Below the pieces are notes generated by a model that made no database searches, was not told the origin of the DNA, and worked only from the letters and a program-made list of their open reading frames with translations. Made by a program: the position numbers and the translations under genes. From Methanolinea sp. (GTDB lineage: Archaea > Halobacteriota > Methanomicrobia > Methanomicrobiales > Methanospirillaceae), in NCBI GenBank assembly GCA_025453675.1, contig JALOPW010000021.1:1-34360 (forward strand): a stretch of DNA of 34,360 nt. Direction: 5' to 3'. The stretch's first letter is position 1. Each line of letters opens with the position of its first letter. Of the stretch, positions 8,303 to 21,132 are shown in pieces.

Positions 8303-9136
8303 ATGCATCTTATCGAGACCAGGGATCTCTGCTATATCTACCCCGGCAATGTGAAAGGCCTGGACCAGGTCAACTTCATCGCGCCCCGGAACGCCAGGAT
8401 CGCGGTGATTGGTGCGAATGGGGCAGGGAAAAGCACGCTTTTCAAGCATTTCAATGGCATTTTCAAGCCCACTGGCGGGAGCGTCCTCATCCACGGGGAG
8501 CCGATCACACGTGAAAATATCAAGGAGGTGCGAAAATTTGTAGGGGTGGTCTTCCAGAACCCTGATGACCAGATATTCTCCCCCACCGTTGAGCAGGACG
8601 TGGCTTTCGGGCCCACCAACCTTGGCCTGGACGAGGAGACGATCCACCACCGTGTAGAGGAGGCTTTGAAGGTGGTGGGGATAGAGCACCTGAGAGAGCG
8701 TGTGCCGCACCACCTGAGCGGGGGCGAGAAGAAACGGGTGGCCATCGCCGGGATCATTGCGATGGAGCCACAGGTACTGGTACTCGACGAACCCACGGCC
8801 GGGCTTGACCCCCAGGGTGTCAGGGACCTGGTGGAGTTCATCAACTCCCTCTCGAGGACCTATGGCATGACAGTGATATTCTCCACCCACGACGTCTCGC
8901 TGGTCCCCGAGGTGGCAGACATCATCTACGTGATGCACCGGGGCCAGGTGGTGGCCCGGGGGGGCTGCAACGAGATATTCACATGTCCTGACCTCCTCTC
9001 TTCGGTCCGCCTGGATGTCCCGGTCCTGCCAAAACTCATCAGCAGCCTGCGGGAGCAGGGAGTGGAGGTCAATATGGCCTACACCTTCACCGAGGCCGAG
9101 AAAGCCTTCCTTGCCGCGTTCAGGAGGAATGCATGA
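8303..9136 (+). CDS. cbiO: Cobalt/nickel ECF transporter ATPase CbiO
   Basis: CbiO is the ABC-type ATPase that powers the metal importer on the cytoplasmic face. Every nucleotide-binding motif is visible: Walker A GANGAGKST, the Q-loop FQNPDDQIFSPTVEQD typical of ECF ATPases, signature LSGGEKKR, Walker B VLVLDEPTAG and the switch His in FSTHD. I prefer the ATG at 8303 (MHLIETRDLCYIYPG, about 277 residues), which matches the usual family N terminus; an in-frame ATG at 8285 would add six residues. The gene ends in an ATGA overlap with cbiQ. Gene order M-N-O-Q differs from the common M-N-Q-O. Confidence 0.93.
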   Translation: MHLIETRDLCYIYPGNVKGLDQVNFIAPRNARIAVIGANGAGKSTLFKHFNGIFKPTGGSVLIHGEPITRENIKEVRKFVGVVFQNPDDQIFSPTVEQDVAFGPTNLGLDEETIHHRVEEALKVVGIEHLRERVPHHLSGGEKKRVAIAGIIAMEPQVLVLDEPTAGLDPQGVRDLVEFINSLSRTYGMTVIFSTHDVSLVPEVADIIYVMHRGQVVARGGCNEIFTCPDLLSSVRLDVPVLPKLISSLREQGVEVNMAYTFTEAEKAFLAAFRRNA

Positions 9137-9960
9137 TTGAAGACCTCTTCTTCATTGAGAAGCAGACGTATAGGAAGAGCATTATCCACGACCTGGATTC
9201 CCGGGTGAAAATTGTCCTCTGTTTTGCTGCCATCGTGGCCATGGTGGCCATCCCGTATTCACCGCTGGTATTCCCGGTAGCGTCCGCATTCATCATCTTC
9301 TTCCTTGTTCTATGGGCCCTCTCCCGGCTCTCCCCTGTGGTGTATGCAAAGCGGCTGGTGACGATCCTTCCCTTCGGCCTCTTCATCATCCTGGTGCAGG
9401 TCTTTGTGCAGAACCCCTACTACACGGTCTTCACGCCGATTGCAGATCTCCCGCTGGGGCTGCACATATACCAGGAATCAGTCCAGTTTGCCACCATCCT
9501 CCTCCTCAAGTTCCTGGTCTGCATCTCTTTTATCATCCTGCTCTCCTCCACCACCAGAGTACAGGATCTCCTTGAGGGCGCGGGAAGGCTGGGCCTCCCT
9601 GCCGAGTTCACGCTCACCCTGGGGATGATGATCCGATATATCTTCGTCTTCGGCTACATGTACCGGAAGATCAACGAATCACTGGCCACCCGTTATTTCC
9701 GGCCCTTTGATTCGCACCTCTCCTACCGGTACCGTCTCCGGACCATGGCCTATACCATCGGCACCCTCTTTATTCGCTCCTACGAGCAGGGTGAGCGCAC
9801 CTACATGGCCATGCTCTGCCGGGGGTATGGAAGGGAGAGCCATCTCTATATCCGGAAAAAACCAGTGCTCCTGCGGGATTATGCCTTCCTCGCTGCCGGT
9901 CTACTGGTGGTGATTTTCACACCTGTCCTCGCCTGGCTCTCCCCATCAGGGCTGATCTGA
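9133..9960 (+). CDS. cbiQ: Cobalt/nickel ECF transporter transmembrane protein CbiQ
   Basis: CbiQ is the T component, the coupling membrane protein that links CbiM to the CbiO ATPases. The 275-residue product has about five to six hydrophobic helices. It also has the conserved coupling region: an Arg-rich segment with YEQGERTYMAMLCRGYG near residues 217-233, corresponding to the Ala-Arg-Gly type motifs that contact the ATPases. HDLDSRVKI near the N terminus is also typical. The start overlaps the end of cbiO by four bases (ATGA). A run of seven Ts at 9969-9975 after the stop is a plausible archaeal termination signal. Confidence 0.93.
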   Translation: MIEDLFFIEKQTYRKSIIHDLDSRVKIVLCFAAIVAMVAIPYSPLVFPVASAFIIFFLVLWALSRLSPVVYAKRLVTILPFGLFIILVQVFVQNPYYTVFTPIADLPLGLHIYQESVQFATILLLKFLVCISFIILLSSTTRVQDLLEGAGRLGLPAEFTLTLGMMIRYIFVFGYMYRKINESLATRYFRPFDSHLSYRYRLRTMAYTIGTLFIRSYEQGERTYMAMLCRGYGRESHLYIRKKPVLLRDYAFLAAGLLVVIFTPVLAWLSPSGLI

Positions 9961-9998
9961 CCGAACACTTTTTTTCTTGACAGGGCTTTCATTCAGAT

Positions 9999-10307
9999 AT
10001 GGCCAGTACATTCGGGCGTGGGTTCATCACCAACCTGGTGCTCATCTGCAAGCACTTCGCGCAAAAACCCGAGGAGGCGTTCTATGGGGCGGCAGATCAC
10101 CTGGATGGTTTCATCATCCCTGACCAGTTCAAGGGCACAGAGATCGAGGAACTGGCAAATGCTCTGCGGAAGAGGATCGTGTGGCACCAGCCGGGAACCC
10201 TGGACCGGGAGGAAGCAGCGGAAGTGGTGAAGCTGATCGAAAAACTGATCATCGCAGTCGACAAGGCGCTTGGTATAAAAGACCCGGATCTGGGCGAATT
10301 CCATTAG
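9999..10307 (+). CDS. Conserved-looking small protein of unknown function
   Basis: I do not recognise this 102-residue protein. It looks genuinely coding: a soluble, mildly acidic composition, predicted mostly helical, with well-formed amphipathic segments (TNLVLICKHFAQKPEEAFYG and EEAAEVVKLIEKLIIAVDKA). There are no cysteines besides one, no membrane segment and no signal peptide. It lies 38 bases after cbiQ but beyond a T-run that may end the transporter transcript, and ends about 105 bases before gyrB. No clear ribosome site precedes the ATG, so it may be translated from a short or absent leader. Role cannot be inferred from context. Confidence 0.7.
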   Translation: MASTFGRGFITNLVLICKHFAQKPEEAFYGAADHLDGFIIPDQFKGTEIEELANALRKRIVWHQPGTLDREEAAEVVKLIEKLIIAVDKALGIKDPDLGEFH

Positions 10308-10353
10308 CGGGGCCTGGAATCCCTCCCTTACTCTTAAGTGTTCTGACGACTAA

Positions 10354-10389
10354 TTCTATATGTGACGTCGGTTGTGCATAATCGGACGT
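10354..10389 (+). promoter_or_regulatory. Candidate gyrBA promoter with an imperfect palindrome at the start site
   Basis: TTCTATATG at 10354-10362 is a TATA-like box; initiation about 26 bases on would fall near 10385, leaving a short leader that holds the AGGAGGGG ribosome site at 10401. An imperfect inverted repeat, ACGTCGG (10365-10371) and CGGACGT (10383-10389), brackets a near-palindromic TTGTGCATAA and overlaps that inferred start, a position that would suit a repressor or topology-sensitive control. Inference only. Confidence 0.35.
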
Positions 10390-10401
10390 ATATTTTTTTG
10401 A

Positions 10402-14959
<4,558 letters not shown>

Positions 14960-15054
14960 TTTTTTCCCTTCTTCATAACGTTTCATTTTTTCTGTAGTCC
15001 AGATAACCATGTTCCTGAAAATGGTATGGTGAACTCTGCTCGTAGAAAATTCCG

Positions 15055-15201
15055 GGAGTTATCCCGTTGAGTGTATCGGGCATTGTCATCCGCACCGAGG
15101 TCTTGATGTTCTCCATCAAGAAATGGAGTACCCACACTCTCAGGATCAAAATGGAGGAGGGCGGCCGGAGGATCGGTTACGTGGTCTTCCAGCCTAAAAT
15201 C
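15055..15201 (+). pseudogene. Relic resembling the last propeller blade of a different gyrA
   Basis: One frame reads VIPLSVSGIVIRTEV and then KMEEGG-RRIGYVVFQPK. This parallels the intact GyrA C terminus, which reads IMVMTASGIVIRTHV and then RLEENDRVIGIAIVPK. Seven residues (SGIVIRT) are identical and the hydrophobic pattern on both sides agrees, but nearly every shared codon differs in its third base, so it is not a recent duplication of the adjacent gene. The frame is closed upstream by a TAG at 15043 and runs on downstream into unrelated sequence. I read it as the decayed tail of an older gyrA. The short length keeps confidence moderate; the rest of 14960-15330 shows nothing else I can name. 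Confidence 0.45.
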
Positions 15202-15330
15202 GGGAGATACCCCCCAGGTCTCTTTATTTTCACCTGTAACCAGAGGGCGAGGGAGCCTTATCCGGGACCTCTCCCACGCAAATAGCCTGTGGACAGAGTC
15301 CTCCGGAAAGAACCTGGTCCTTCCCTGTCC

Positions 15331-15670
15331 TCAGCACACGGGCCTATCGCATTTCGGGGATGCCACAACGGCGGGGCATCAGCCACAGGAGTGTCTCAGT
15401 GGTGAGTGCGGTTTCCACCGGACCGGAAGGGGTTTCCACCCCCTGCCGGCCCACCCCCGCATAACCCCCGCAGGAGAGGGCTGCGGCCCCCTCCTGCTCC
15501 AGGAGTAGTACAAGGCCCATCTGGTCACAACGGACGATGGTTGAAATGAAGCAGTCCTTGTACCGTCAACATAATGGGTGGAGTCATCCTTCAGACGGGA
15601 GGGGGGAAAACCCCCTCCCGGCCCACCCCCGCATAAACCCCCGCAGGAAAGGGCGTCTCGCCCTTTCCTG
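15331..15670. repeat. Repeat locus B: one core copy plus paired hairpin modules
   Basis: A core copy at 15331-15411 carries GGCCTATCGCATTTCGGGG and ends GAGTGCGG, as at loci A and C. It is followed by a G/C hairpin and by CCGGCCCACCCCCGCATAA (15446), which recurs at 15618 with one extra A. Each recurrence is followed by a hairpin: 15471-15496 (arms CAGGAGAGGG and CCCCCTCCTG) and 15644-15670 (arms CAGGAAAGGGC and GCCCTTTCCTG). Another perfect hairpin lies at 15596-15620. GTACAAGG (15508) and CCTTGTAC (15556) form an 8-bp inverted repeat between the modules. No gene is supported here. Confidence 0.7.
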
Positions 15671-15711
15671 CTCCCGATACCTTCATCCTCTCCCGGTTCC
15701 CTCTCTCCTCG

Positions 15712-16125
15712 ATGTACCGGACTATCATCCGCCTCTCTACCGGGGGGGAGGGGGATATCGTGGATGTCACCCCGCAGGTGCGGGAGGCAGTGAGAGCAAG
15801 CGGCGTTTCGCAGGGGATGGTCAACGTATTTGTCACCGGATCGACAGCGGCTGTCACCACCATCGAGTATGAACAGGGGGTGCTCTCGGACCTCCGCAGG
15901 GCTCTCTCGGTGATGGCCCCCGATACCATCTCCTATGCCCACGACAGCCGCTGGGGCGACGGGAACGGCCGGTCCCACGTTAAAGCATCCCTGGTGGGCC
16001 CGTCCCTCTCCATTCCGGTAGAGGGAGGGGAACCGATGCTCGGGACCTGGCAGCAGGTGGTGCTGATGGAGTTTGACGTGAGAAAAAGTCGGGATCGGAG
16101 TATCGTGATCAGCGTACTGCCCTAA
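15712..16125 (+). CDS. YjbQ/UPF0047 family protein
   Basis: The 137-residue product is a full-length UPF0047/YjbQ protein, a single small beta-rich domain. The conserved C-terminal core is plain: HDSRWGDGNGRSHVKASLVG with its His residues, then GTWQQVVLMEFD. Bacterial members have been described as having a weak thiamine-phosphate-synthase activity; the physiological role in archaea is not settled, so I name only the family. The start at 15712 matches the usual MYRT-type N terminus, and no good Shine-Dalgarno is visible. The gene lies just after repeat locus B and converges on the UPF0147 gene. Confidence 0.9.
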   Translation: MYRTIIRLSTGGEGDIVDVTPQVREAVRASGVSQGMVNVFVTGSTAAVTTIEYEQGVLSDLRRALSVMAPDTISYAHDSRWGDGNGRSHVKASLVGPSLSIPVEGGEPMLGTWQQVVLMEFDVRKSRDRSIVISVLP

Positions 16126-16185
16126 AATGGGCAGAGATCGCAACGGGTGTGGTATGAACTCGAAAAACGGAGACGAAAAAAGGAT

Positions 16186-16488
16186 CTAGTCCAGGGGAAT
16201 CGTCTCCAGCTGGGAGACCAGTTCCCATATCCGGGTCCGGGCATGGACAGGCATGTTGGGGTCGTTGCTGATCTCATCGATCTTGGAGATCGCCTCTGCA
16301 GCCCGGAGCCCGGAGTTTTTAGAATTGTTCATCAGCAGCTGGCGGGTCTCATCCGCGACCCTGCGGATATTCCTGGGTATGGTGCTGTCATCCATGATGT
16401 GCTGGAGCATCTGGATACAGCTCTCGATAGTCTTTTCAGGGTTGGTCGTTACAATCCCCTCCGGTGTTTTCCTCGAAAAACTCCTCAA
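16186..16488 (-). CDS. UPF0147 family small helical protein
   Basis: This is an archaeal UPF0147 protein, about 90-100 residues and all-helical, of unknown function. Recognition rests on [28 protein letters not shown] and [19 protein letters not shown], ending [13 protein letters not shown]. The start is uncertain. The longest frame begins with TTG at 16488, but the family normally begins near the TNPEKTIE stretch. A strong GGAGGGG lies in frame about eight bases before the ACG codon preceding that stretch, and no ATG, GTG or TTG follows it in the right place. The gene is divergent from the p27-type zinc-ribbon gene. Confidence 0.88.
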   Translation of the reverse strand: MRSFSRKTPEGIVTTNPEKTIESCIQMLQHIMDDSTIPRNIRRVADETRQLLMNNSKNSGLRAAEAISKIDEISNDPNMPVHARTRIWELVSQLETIPLD

Positions 16489-16510
16489 TAACGAGTCATT
16501 TTCGGTCCAC

Positions 16511-16538
16511 TATTTATATCGGGAGCAAGTCTTATAAA
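16511..16538. promoter_or_regulatory. Back-to-back TATA boxes of a divergent promoter
   Basis: CTTATAAA at 16531-16538 faces right and would serve the zinc-ribbon gene. GATATAAATA, on the minus strand at 16520-16511, faces left toward the UPF0147 gene. Both match the archaeal TATA consensus well. From the left-facing box, initiation about 26 bases away falls close to the TTG at 16488, so that transcript would be nearly leaderless at that start. Confidence 0.5.
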
Positions 16539-16634
16539 CCATCCGACATGGTCATGCAGGGGGGCAGGCCCGGTCACGCAAAATCGATATGGGTAGCGCT
16601 CACATCTGTTATCACTCGTGAGATGGGAGAGAGG

Positions 16635-17006
16635 ATGAAGAGTGAAGATGAGATAATGGCCGGGCACCTCCTGAAAGGGGGAAAGATGCTCTCGACTTCC
16701 TGCCCTGCCTGCGGGTGCCCCCTCTTCGAGGTGAAGGGCGAGACACTCTGCGTGGTCTGTGCCGAAAAGAACAGCAAAGAGAGTAATAACCAGCCCGCCC
16801 CCAGAGAGACGGAAAAATCTCCAACCGATTCCCTGGGGAGATCCGAAAAGCCGGAACCCTCCTCTCGACTGGTTCAGTCCCTCGAGGAGACTGTCATTGC
16901 CCTCTGTGCCAGAGTCAGGGAAGAGGAGGATCCCCGGTGCGTGGTGGCCCTGATGGAGGCCGTCACCATGGGAATAGAGGCGCTGAGCACCCTGCGATCC
17001 CGGTGA
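16635..17006 (+). CDS. Zinc-ribbon protein of the autoantigen p27 (SSSCA1-like/UPF0148) family
   Basis: The product carries the archaeal/eukaryotic p27 autoantigen zinc ribbon. MAGHLLKGGKMLSTSCPACG leads into CPLFE and ETLCVVCAEK, giving four zinc-binding Cys in two CxxC pairs. A Pro/Glu/Ser-rich linker follows (about residues 50-75), then a C-terminal helix with REEEDPRCVVALMEAVTMG. The start at 16635 follows GGGAG by five bases and gives 123 residues; an ATG at 16623 is an alternative, and the open frame further upstream crosses the divergent promoter, so I reject it. Cellular role is not established. It ends two bases from the 3' end of hef, convergently. Confidence 0.85.
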   Translation: MKSEDEIMAGHLLKGGKMLSTSCPACGCPLFEVKGETLCVVCAEKNSKESNNQPAPRETEKSPTDSLGRSEKPEPSSRLVQSLEETVIALCARVREEEDPRCVVALMEAVTMGIEALSTLRSR

Positions 17007-17008
17007 AC

Positions 17009-19243
17009 TCATCGATAAGGCCTGGTGGAGAGATCGTGGATCTTTTTTGACCGCTGCTCGCCGATGCCCCTGACCGAGAGCAGCTCCACCTCTCCGGCAT
17101 TCACCACCGCCCTGACCGAGCCGAAATGGTCCAGCAGGAGCCGGGCATTTTTCAGGCCTATATCTGGAAAAGAGGCGATGATGAGCTCCTGCTGCTCCCT
17201 GTGGGATTGCCCCAGTCTCTTCTGGGGGAGGGTCCGCTCCCGCTCCCCCCCCTCTTCCCTCCGTGCGAGGACCAGGATCATCTGGGCCGTGTCCTCCTCG
17301 TCCCTGGAAAAAAAGATGCTGATCCCGAGATCCACGGCGATGGCGGCGAGGGAACCCCTCACCGCGTTCGGGTGGATATCCCTCATGGTATAGAGGTCCC
17401 CACCCTCGACAATCAGCACCGGGCGTGGGGCACTCTCGGCAAGCACCCGGAGCTGGCCGAAGAGGTCCCGATCCACCAGCGTGTCCACAAAGTCCCTTGC
17501 TGTCTTCCTCTCGATGAGGATGCGATCCCCGATCCCGTAATCCCCCGACGGGAGTCTCCCGAGCTCGAGGGCTGCTCCCATGTTGCTCAGGATCTCCACC
17601 ACCCTCGATGAGGTCTCCCGGTCATCCACCCGGATCGCCGGACCCCGCTCCAGGAACTGCCCGATATTGGACTGGGCAGGAGGCTGGAGCCAGGGAGGCG
17701 CAGGCGGGCCAGTGGAGGGGGAGATGTGACGGATCCCAGAGAGCATGGAGCGCTCCCTGTTCTGGCTCACGTAGCGGAATACCTCGTCTGAAGTCCCCCT
17801 GGTAACCAGGACCACGATCCTGCCCTTCCCGCTCCTGCCGGTCCGCCCTTTCCTCTGGATGCTGCGTATCTCTGAAGGGACCGCCTCGTAGAAGACCACG
17901 AGGTCCGTGGAGGGTACATCGAGGCCCTCCTCCCCGACAGAAGTGGCCACCAGCACCCGGAAGTCCCCGGCCCGGAACTTCTGAAGGGCCTCGATCTGCC
18001 GCTTCTGGGAGAGTCCCTTCTCGCTGTCCTTCGTGGCCTGTCCCACGAATCGCTGGCAGGCAATTCCCTCTGCATTCAGGTGATCCACGATCTGCTGCAC
18101 CATGTCCCGGTAGGTGGCAAAGACGATGATCCGGCTCTCCGGCGAGGAGTCAAGCTGTTCTCTCACCACGCGGGAGAGGATCTCCATCTTGGGATGTAAC
18201 TCCTCCTTCCAGGAGATGCAGCGTTCCAGGAGGCGGATAAAGACCGGGTCTCTGGCCAGGCGCACCGTTGCCCTGGGGCCCGAGCCTCCCGACCCCTCTG
18301 CAAAGAGGCGGTTGATGTATCCTGCAAGCACACGGCTCCCCTGCGACTCGGCCAGTGAGAGGGCATGCCTCAGTTTCATCAGTTCCGCATAGAGGGATGC
18401 CGCGGAGTACCCGGCCGAATCCCTCTCCTGTATCCGTTCCTGGATCTGGGCATTGATAGCCTGGAGGGCTTTCATGGAGAGCTGCTGCCGGGGTGGGACG
18501 GCAAACCCGAGCTTTTTCAGGGTGGAGAGTCGGTTATCCACGAGCGCCTGCAGGTCAGCGACCGCATGCTTCAGTTCCCCGGGAAGGTCCACATCCAGGA
18601 CCTCGATCTCCCGCTCGTGAATATAGGGGGCCACATCGACATCCTGTTCGGTCCTGCTCTCGACCTGCTCTATCCCGAGGTTTCTGCACACCTCCTCCAC
18701 CTTTTCCATCCGGCCCCCCGGGGAGGCGGTCATGGCAAGTATCAGGGGAGAGGATGCACTGCCCAGGTAACGCTGGGCCAGGAAGACGTACGCATAATTT
18801 CCCACACCCCGGTGACACTCGTCGATGATCATCAGGGTCACGTCCGCGAGATCGTAACTCCCTGCCAGGATGTCGTTCTTGATTACCTGGGGGGTGGCAA
18901 AGATCACCCTCGCCTTCTTCCATGCCGAAGCACGGTCAGCTGCCGGGGTCTCTCCGGTGAACATGACAAGGGCATCCTCGTTCTGCCCGGGAAGTGAGAG
19001 GAACTGCCGGAAGAAACGGAGATGCTGCTCCACCAGCGGTTTGGTGGGAGCCATCATCACCACCCTTCCTCCCTGGTTGTAGAGCCTGGAGGCCGCCACC
19101 AGCAGGGAGATGGCGGTCTTCCCAAGCCCTGTAGGCAGGACCACCAGGGTGTGCCCTTCAAGGGCCTTCATGGCGATGGAGAGCTGGTAGGCGCGGGAGT
19201 CCAGTGTGCCCGGGGTGATAAAGGGGTGGGTGATGGTGGTCAT
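17009..19243 (-). CDS. hef: Hef: XPF/FANCM-type helicase-nuclease
   Basis: Hef processes stalled replication forks and branched DNA, combining a superfamily 2 helicase with an XPF-type nuclease. The 744-residue product has Walker A PTGLGKT (37-43), a DECH box at 140-143 and motif VI QRKGRTGR near 460. It also has the thumb-like insertion between the helicase lobes. From about residue 537 the ERCC4 nuclease begins at VDDRETSS, with the catalytic GDYGIGD...LIERK intact. Two C-terminal helix-hairpin-helix motifs follow (FPDIGLKNARLLLDHFG, SVRGIGEQRSKKI). Both activities look functional. It follows glyS with a 4-base ATGA overlap. The Cys in DECH is a mild departure from the usual DEAH. Confidence 0.95.
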   Translation of the reverse strand: MTTITHPFITPGTLDSRAYQLSIAMKALEGHTLVVLPTGLGKTAISLLVAASRLYNQGGRVVMMAPTKPLVEQHLRFFRQFLSLPGQNEDALVMFTGETPAADRASAWKKARVIFATPQVIKNDILAGSYDLADVTLMIIDECHRGVGNYAYVFLAQRYLGSASSPLILAMTASPGGRMEKVEEVCRNLGIEQVESRTEQDVDVAPYIHEREIEVLDVDLPGELKHAVADLQALVDNRLSTLKKLGFAVPPRQQLSMKALQAINAQIQERIQERDSAGYSAASLYAELMKLRHALSLAESQGSRVLAGYINRLFAEGSGGSGPRATVRLARDPVFIRLLERCISWKEELHPKMEILSRVVREQLDSSPESRIIVFATYRDMVQQIVDHLNAEGIACQRFVGQATKDSEKGLSQKRQIEALQKFRAGDFRVLVATSVGEEGLDVPSTDLVVFYEAVPSEIRSIQRKGRTGRSGKGRIVVLVTRGTSDEVFRYVSQNRERSMLSGIRHISPSTGPPAPPWLQPPAQSNIGQFLERGPAIRVDDRETSSRVVEILSNMGAALELGRLPSGDYGIGDRILIERKTARDFVDTLVDRDLFGQLRVLAESAPRPVLIVEGGDLYTMRDIHPNAVRGSLAAIAVDLGISIFFSRDEEDTAQMILVLARREEGGERERTLPQKRLGQSHREQQELIIASFPDIGLKNARLLLDHFGSVRAVVNAGEVELLSVRGIGEQRSKKIHDLSTRPYR

Positions 19244-20964
19244 ACAGGGGAGAGTGAGGCGAAGGTGGTGGATCCTTCTACCAGGGAACGGAGCAGTTCA
19301 GGGAGTGTGTCAGCCCGGACACGCACCTGCTGCATACTGTCGCGGTCACGGAGCGTCACGGTGCCGCTCTCAGGGGTCTCGTAGTCCACGGTGACGGCAA
19401 AGGGGGTCCCAACCTCGTCCTGTCTCCGGTACCGGCGCCCTATGGCCCCCGAGTCATCGTACTCGGCCATGATACCTTTCGCCTTGAGCCTGGTGGCAAG
19501 GTCTGTTGCGATCTCCGGGAGCCCGTCGCGGTTCATCAGCGGGAATACTGCCACCTGGATGGGGGCGATGCGGGGAGGAAGGCGCAATACCCTGCGTTCC
19601 TCCTCATTCACCATCTCCTCGGCATAGCTGTGTTCGAGCACTGCATAGATCATCCGGTCAATCCCGTAACTCGGCTCGATCACGTGGGGGGTTATCTCCT
19701 CCCCCGGGATTTCGATCTCCTCCTCCTTCACCTGGTAGAGGTCAGGGGAGATGAAGACCTCCTCGCCGTCAATGCGAAGCGTGATGCCATCAGGGCCGGG
19801 CACTGCCTCTGCCAGGGCATCGGCGACAGATTTTGCCTTTCCCCGGAACCTCGGCCCCAGTGCACCCATGTTGGCGATCACCCGCACCCTGCGCTCTCTC
19901 CTTGGGGTCTCGTAGGGGATGAATACCGCGAAGCGCTCGCCGCTCTGCTTTTCATGGGCCAGGAGGTCATAGTCGGTGCGGTCTGCAATCCCCACGGTCT
20001 CCACCCAGCCGAACCGTTCGGAGAAGATCTCCGCGTCCCAGCAGTCCTCGGCATAATGAGCCCGTTCATCGGGGAGGTGCTGCCGGAACCGGAGTTTCTG
20101 GGGGTTCACCCCGATGGTCACCAGCAGGTGGTGGGTGAGCGCCAGGTAATACGCCACGTACTGGTTGGCCACAAGCCCGCTCTCTACTGCCTCGTGCATG
20201 GTGGTCTCGATGGCGGGGGTGTTCTCCTGCTGCTGCGCTATCCCGAGCAGGGGCATCCGGTATTCCGCATACCTGGGGAAGAAGGGGTGGTTCTTCTCCT
20301 GCGGATGGACAAAGATCTCTGCTTCCGCCTGGGTGAACTCCCGCAGGCGGATCATGCCCTGCCGCGGGGAGATCTCGTTTCGGTAAGACTTTCCTATCTG
20401 CACCGCGCCGAAAGGAAGAGAATCCCGGTAAAAGCGCAGGAGGCGCTGGAAATCAGTGAACATGCCCTGTGCGGTCTCGGGACGGAGATAGCCCTTCCTC
20501 TGGGAACCCGGGCCGATGGAGGTCTGGAACATGAGGTTGAAGTGGAACACCTCCACCTCCCCGAGCACCTCTTCGCAGGCTGGACAGGGGAGGGTGCAGA
20601 GGACGCTGGCCAGCTCACCGGCACTCATGGTCGAGGCTCCCTGCACCCCCTTCCCCTCTGCGATGTGGTCTGCACGGAGGTACTCTTTGCAGTGGGGGCA
20701 CTGGCACATCTTATCCGAGAAGCCCTTCACGTGTCCCGAGGCGATGAAGACATCCTCCTGGCCGATGGTGGGGCACTCGATCTCGTAGTACCCCTCGCGG
20801 ACCACGTAAAACTCCCTCCAGGTATCTTCTATCCGCCTCTTCATCATCGAACCGAGGGGGCCATAGTCGATAAAACCAGCGACCGAGCCGTAACACTCCG
20901 ATGCAGGCCAGATAAATCCCCTTCTCCTGACCAGGTCCATTATTTTATCGTATATATCGCTCAT
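19240..20964 (-). CDS. glyS: Glycyl-tRNA synthetase (archaeal/eukaryotic alpha2 type)
   Basis: This class II synthetase charges tRNA-Gly. I place the start at the ATG at 20964 (MSDIYDKIMDLVRRRGF), giving 574 residues and matching the conserved N terminus. The frame is open another 47 codons, but that part reads like noncoding DNA. Visible are FIDYGPLG, a zinc-binding segment with CQCPHCKEY and CPACEE, motif 2 as YRNEISPRQGMIRLREFTQA, and motif 3 as IEPSYGIDRMIYAVLEHSY. A C-terminal anticodon-binding domain follows (IQVAVFPLMNRDGLPEIA). Its stop overlaps the start of hef (ATGA), so the two are probably cotranscribed. It is divergent from the HTH gene at 21182. GATATAAG on this strand at 20988-20981 may be its TATA box, with little or no leader. 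Confidence 0.96.
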   Translation of the reverse strand: MSDIYDKIMDLVRRRGFIWPASECYGSVAGFIDYGPLGSMMKRRIEDTWREFYVVREGYYEIECPTIGQEDVFIASGHVKGFSDKMCQCPHCKEYLRADHIAEGKGVQGASTMSAGELASVLCTLPCPACEEVLGEVEVFHFNLMFQTSIGPGSQRKGYLRPETAQGMFTDFQRLLRFYRDSLPFGAVQIGKSYRNEISPRQGMIRLREFTQAEAEIFVHPQEKNHPFFPRYAEYRMPLLGIAQQQENTPAIETTMHEAVESGLVANQYVAYYLALTHHLLVTIGVNPQKLRFRQHLPDERAHYAEDCWDAEIFSERFGWVETVGIADRTDYDLLAHEKQSGERFAVFIPYETPRRERRVRVIANMGALGPRFRGKAKSVADALAEAVPGPDGITLRIDGEEVFISPDLYQVKEEEIEIPGEEITPHVIEPSYGIDRMIYAVLEHSYAEEMVNEEERRVLRLPPRIAPIQVAVFPLMNRDGLPEIATDLATRLKAKGIMAEYDDSGAIGRRYRRQDEVGTPFAVTVDYETPESGTVTLRDRDSMQQVRVRADTLPELLRSLVEGSTTFASLSPV

Positions 20965-21132
20965 GACTACACTGCTCTCTCTTATATCTGGTGCTGCGGC
21001 CAGAAAAACTGTGCGGGGATGAGGGTGCCGCCGGTGCGGGATAGTCCCGGCAGAACTCAAGAATCCGGGGGTTTTGAACCGGGATCTCTCATCTGCGGCC
21101 TGCAATACGTGGAGTGAGGCAGAAGGATAGAG

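Noticed and set aside
15067-15285. A 72-codon plus-strand frame as a real gene
   Set aside because: Only its first part resembles anything (GyrA tail); it has no ribosome site and runs into repeat DNA. Listed as a relic instead.
19630-21117. 495-codon plus-strand frame antisense to glyS
   Set aside because: It is fully explained as the complement of the glycyl-tRNA synthetase gene; composition is atypical and it ends in the intergenic gap.
21010-21118. tRNA-like look of the DNA upstream of glyS (CCCGG-TTCAAAA and nearby repeats of CCGGG)
   Set aside because: On neither strand could I form a 7-bp acceptor stem with D, anticodon and T arms in register. At most a tRNA fragment; not supported.
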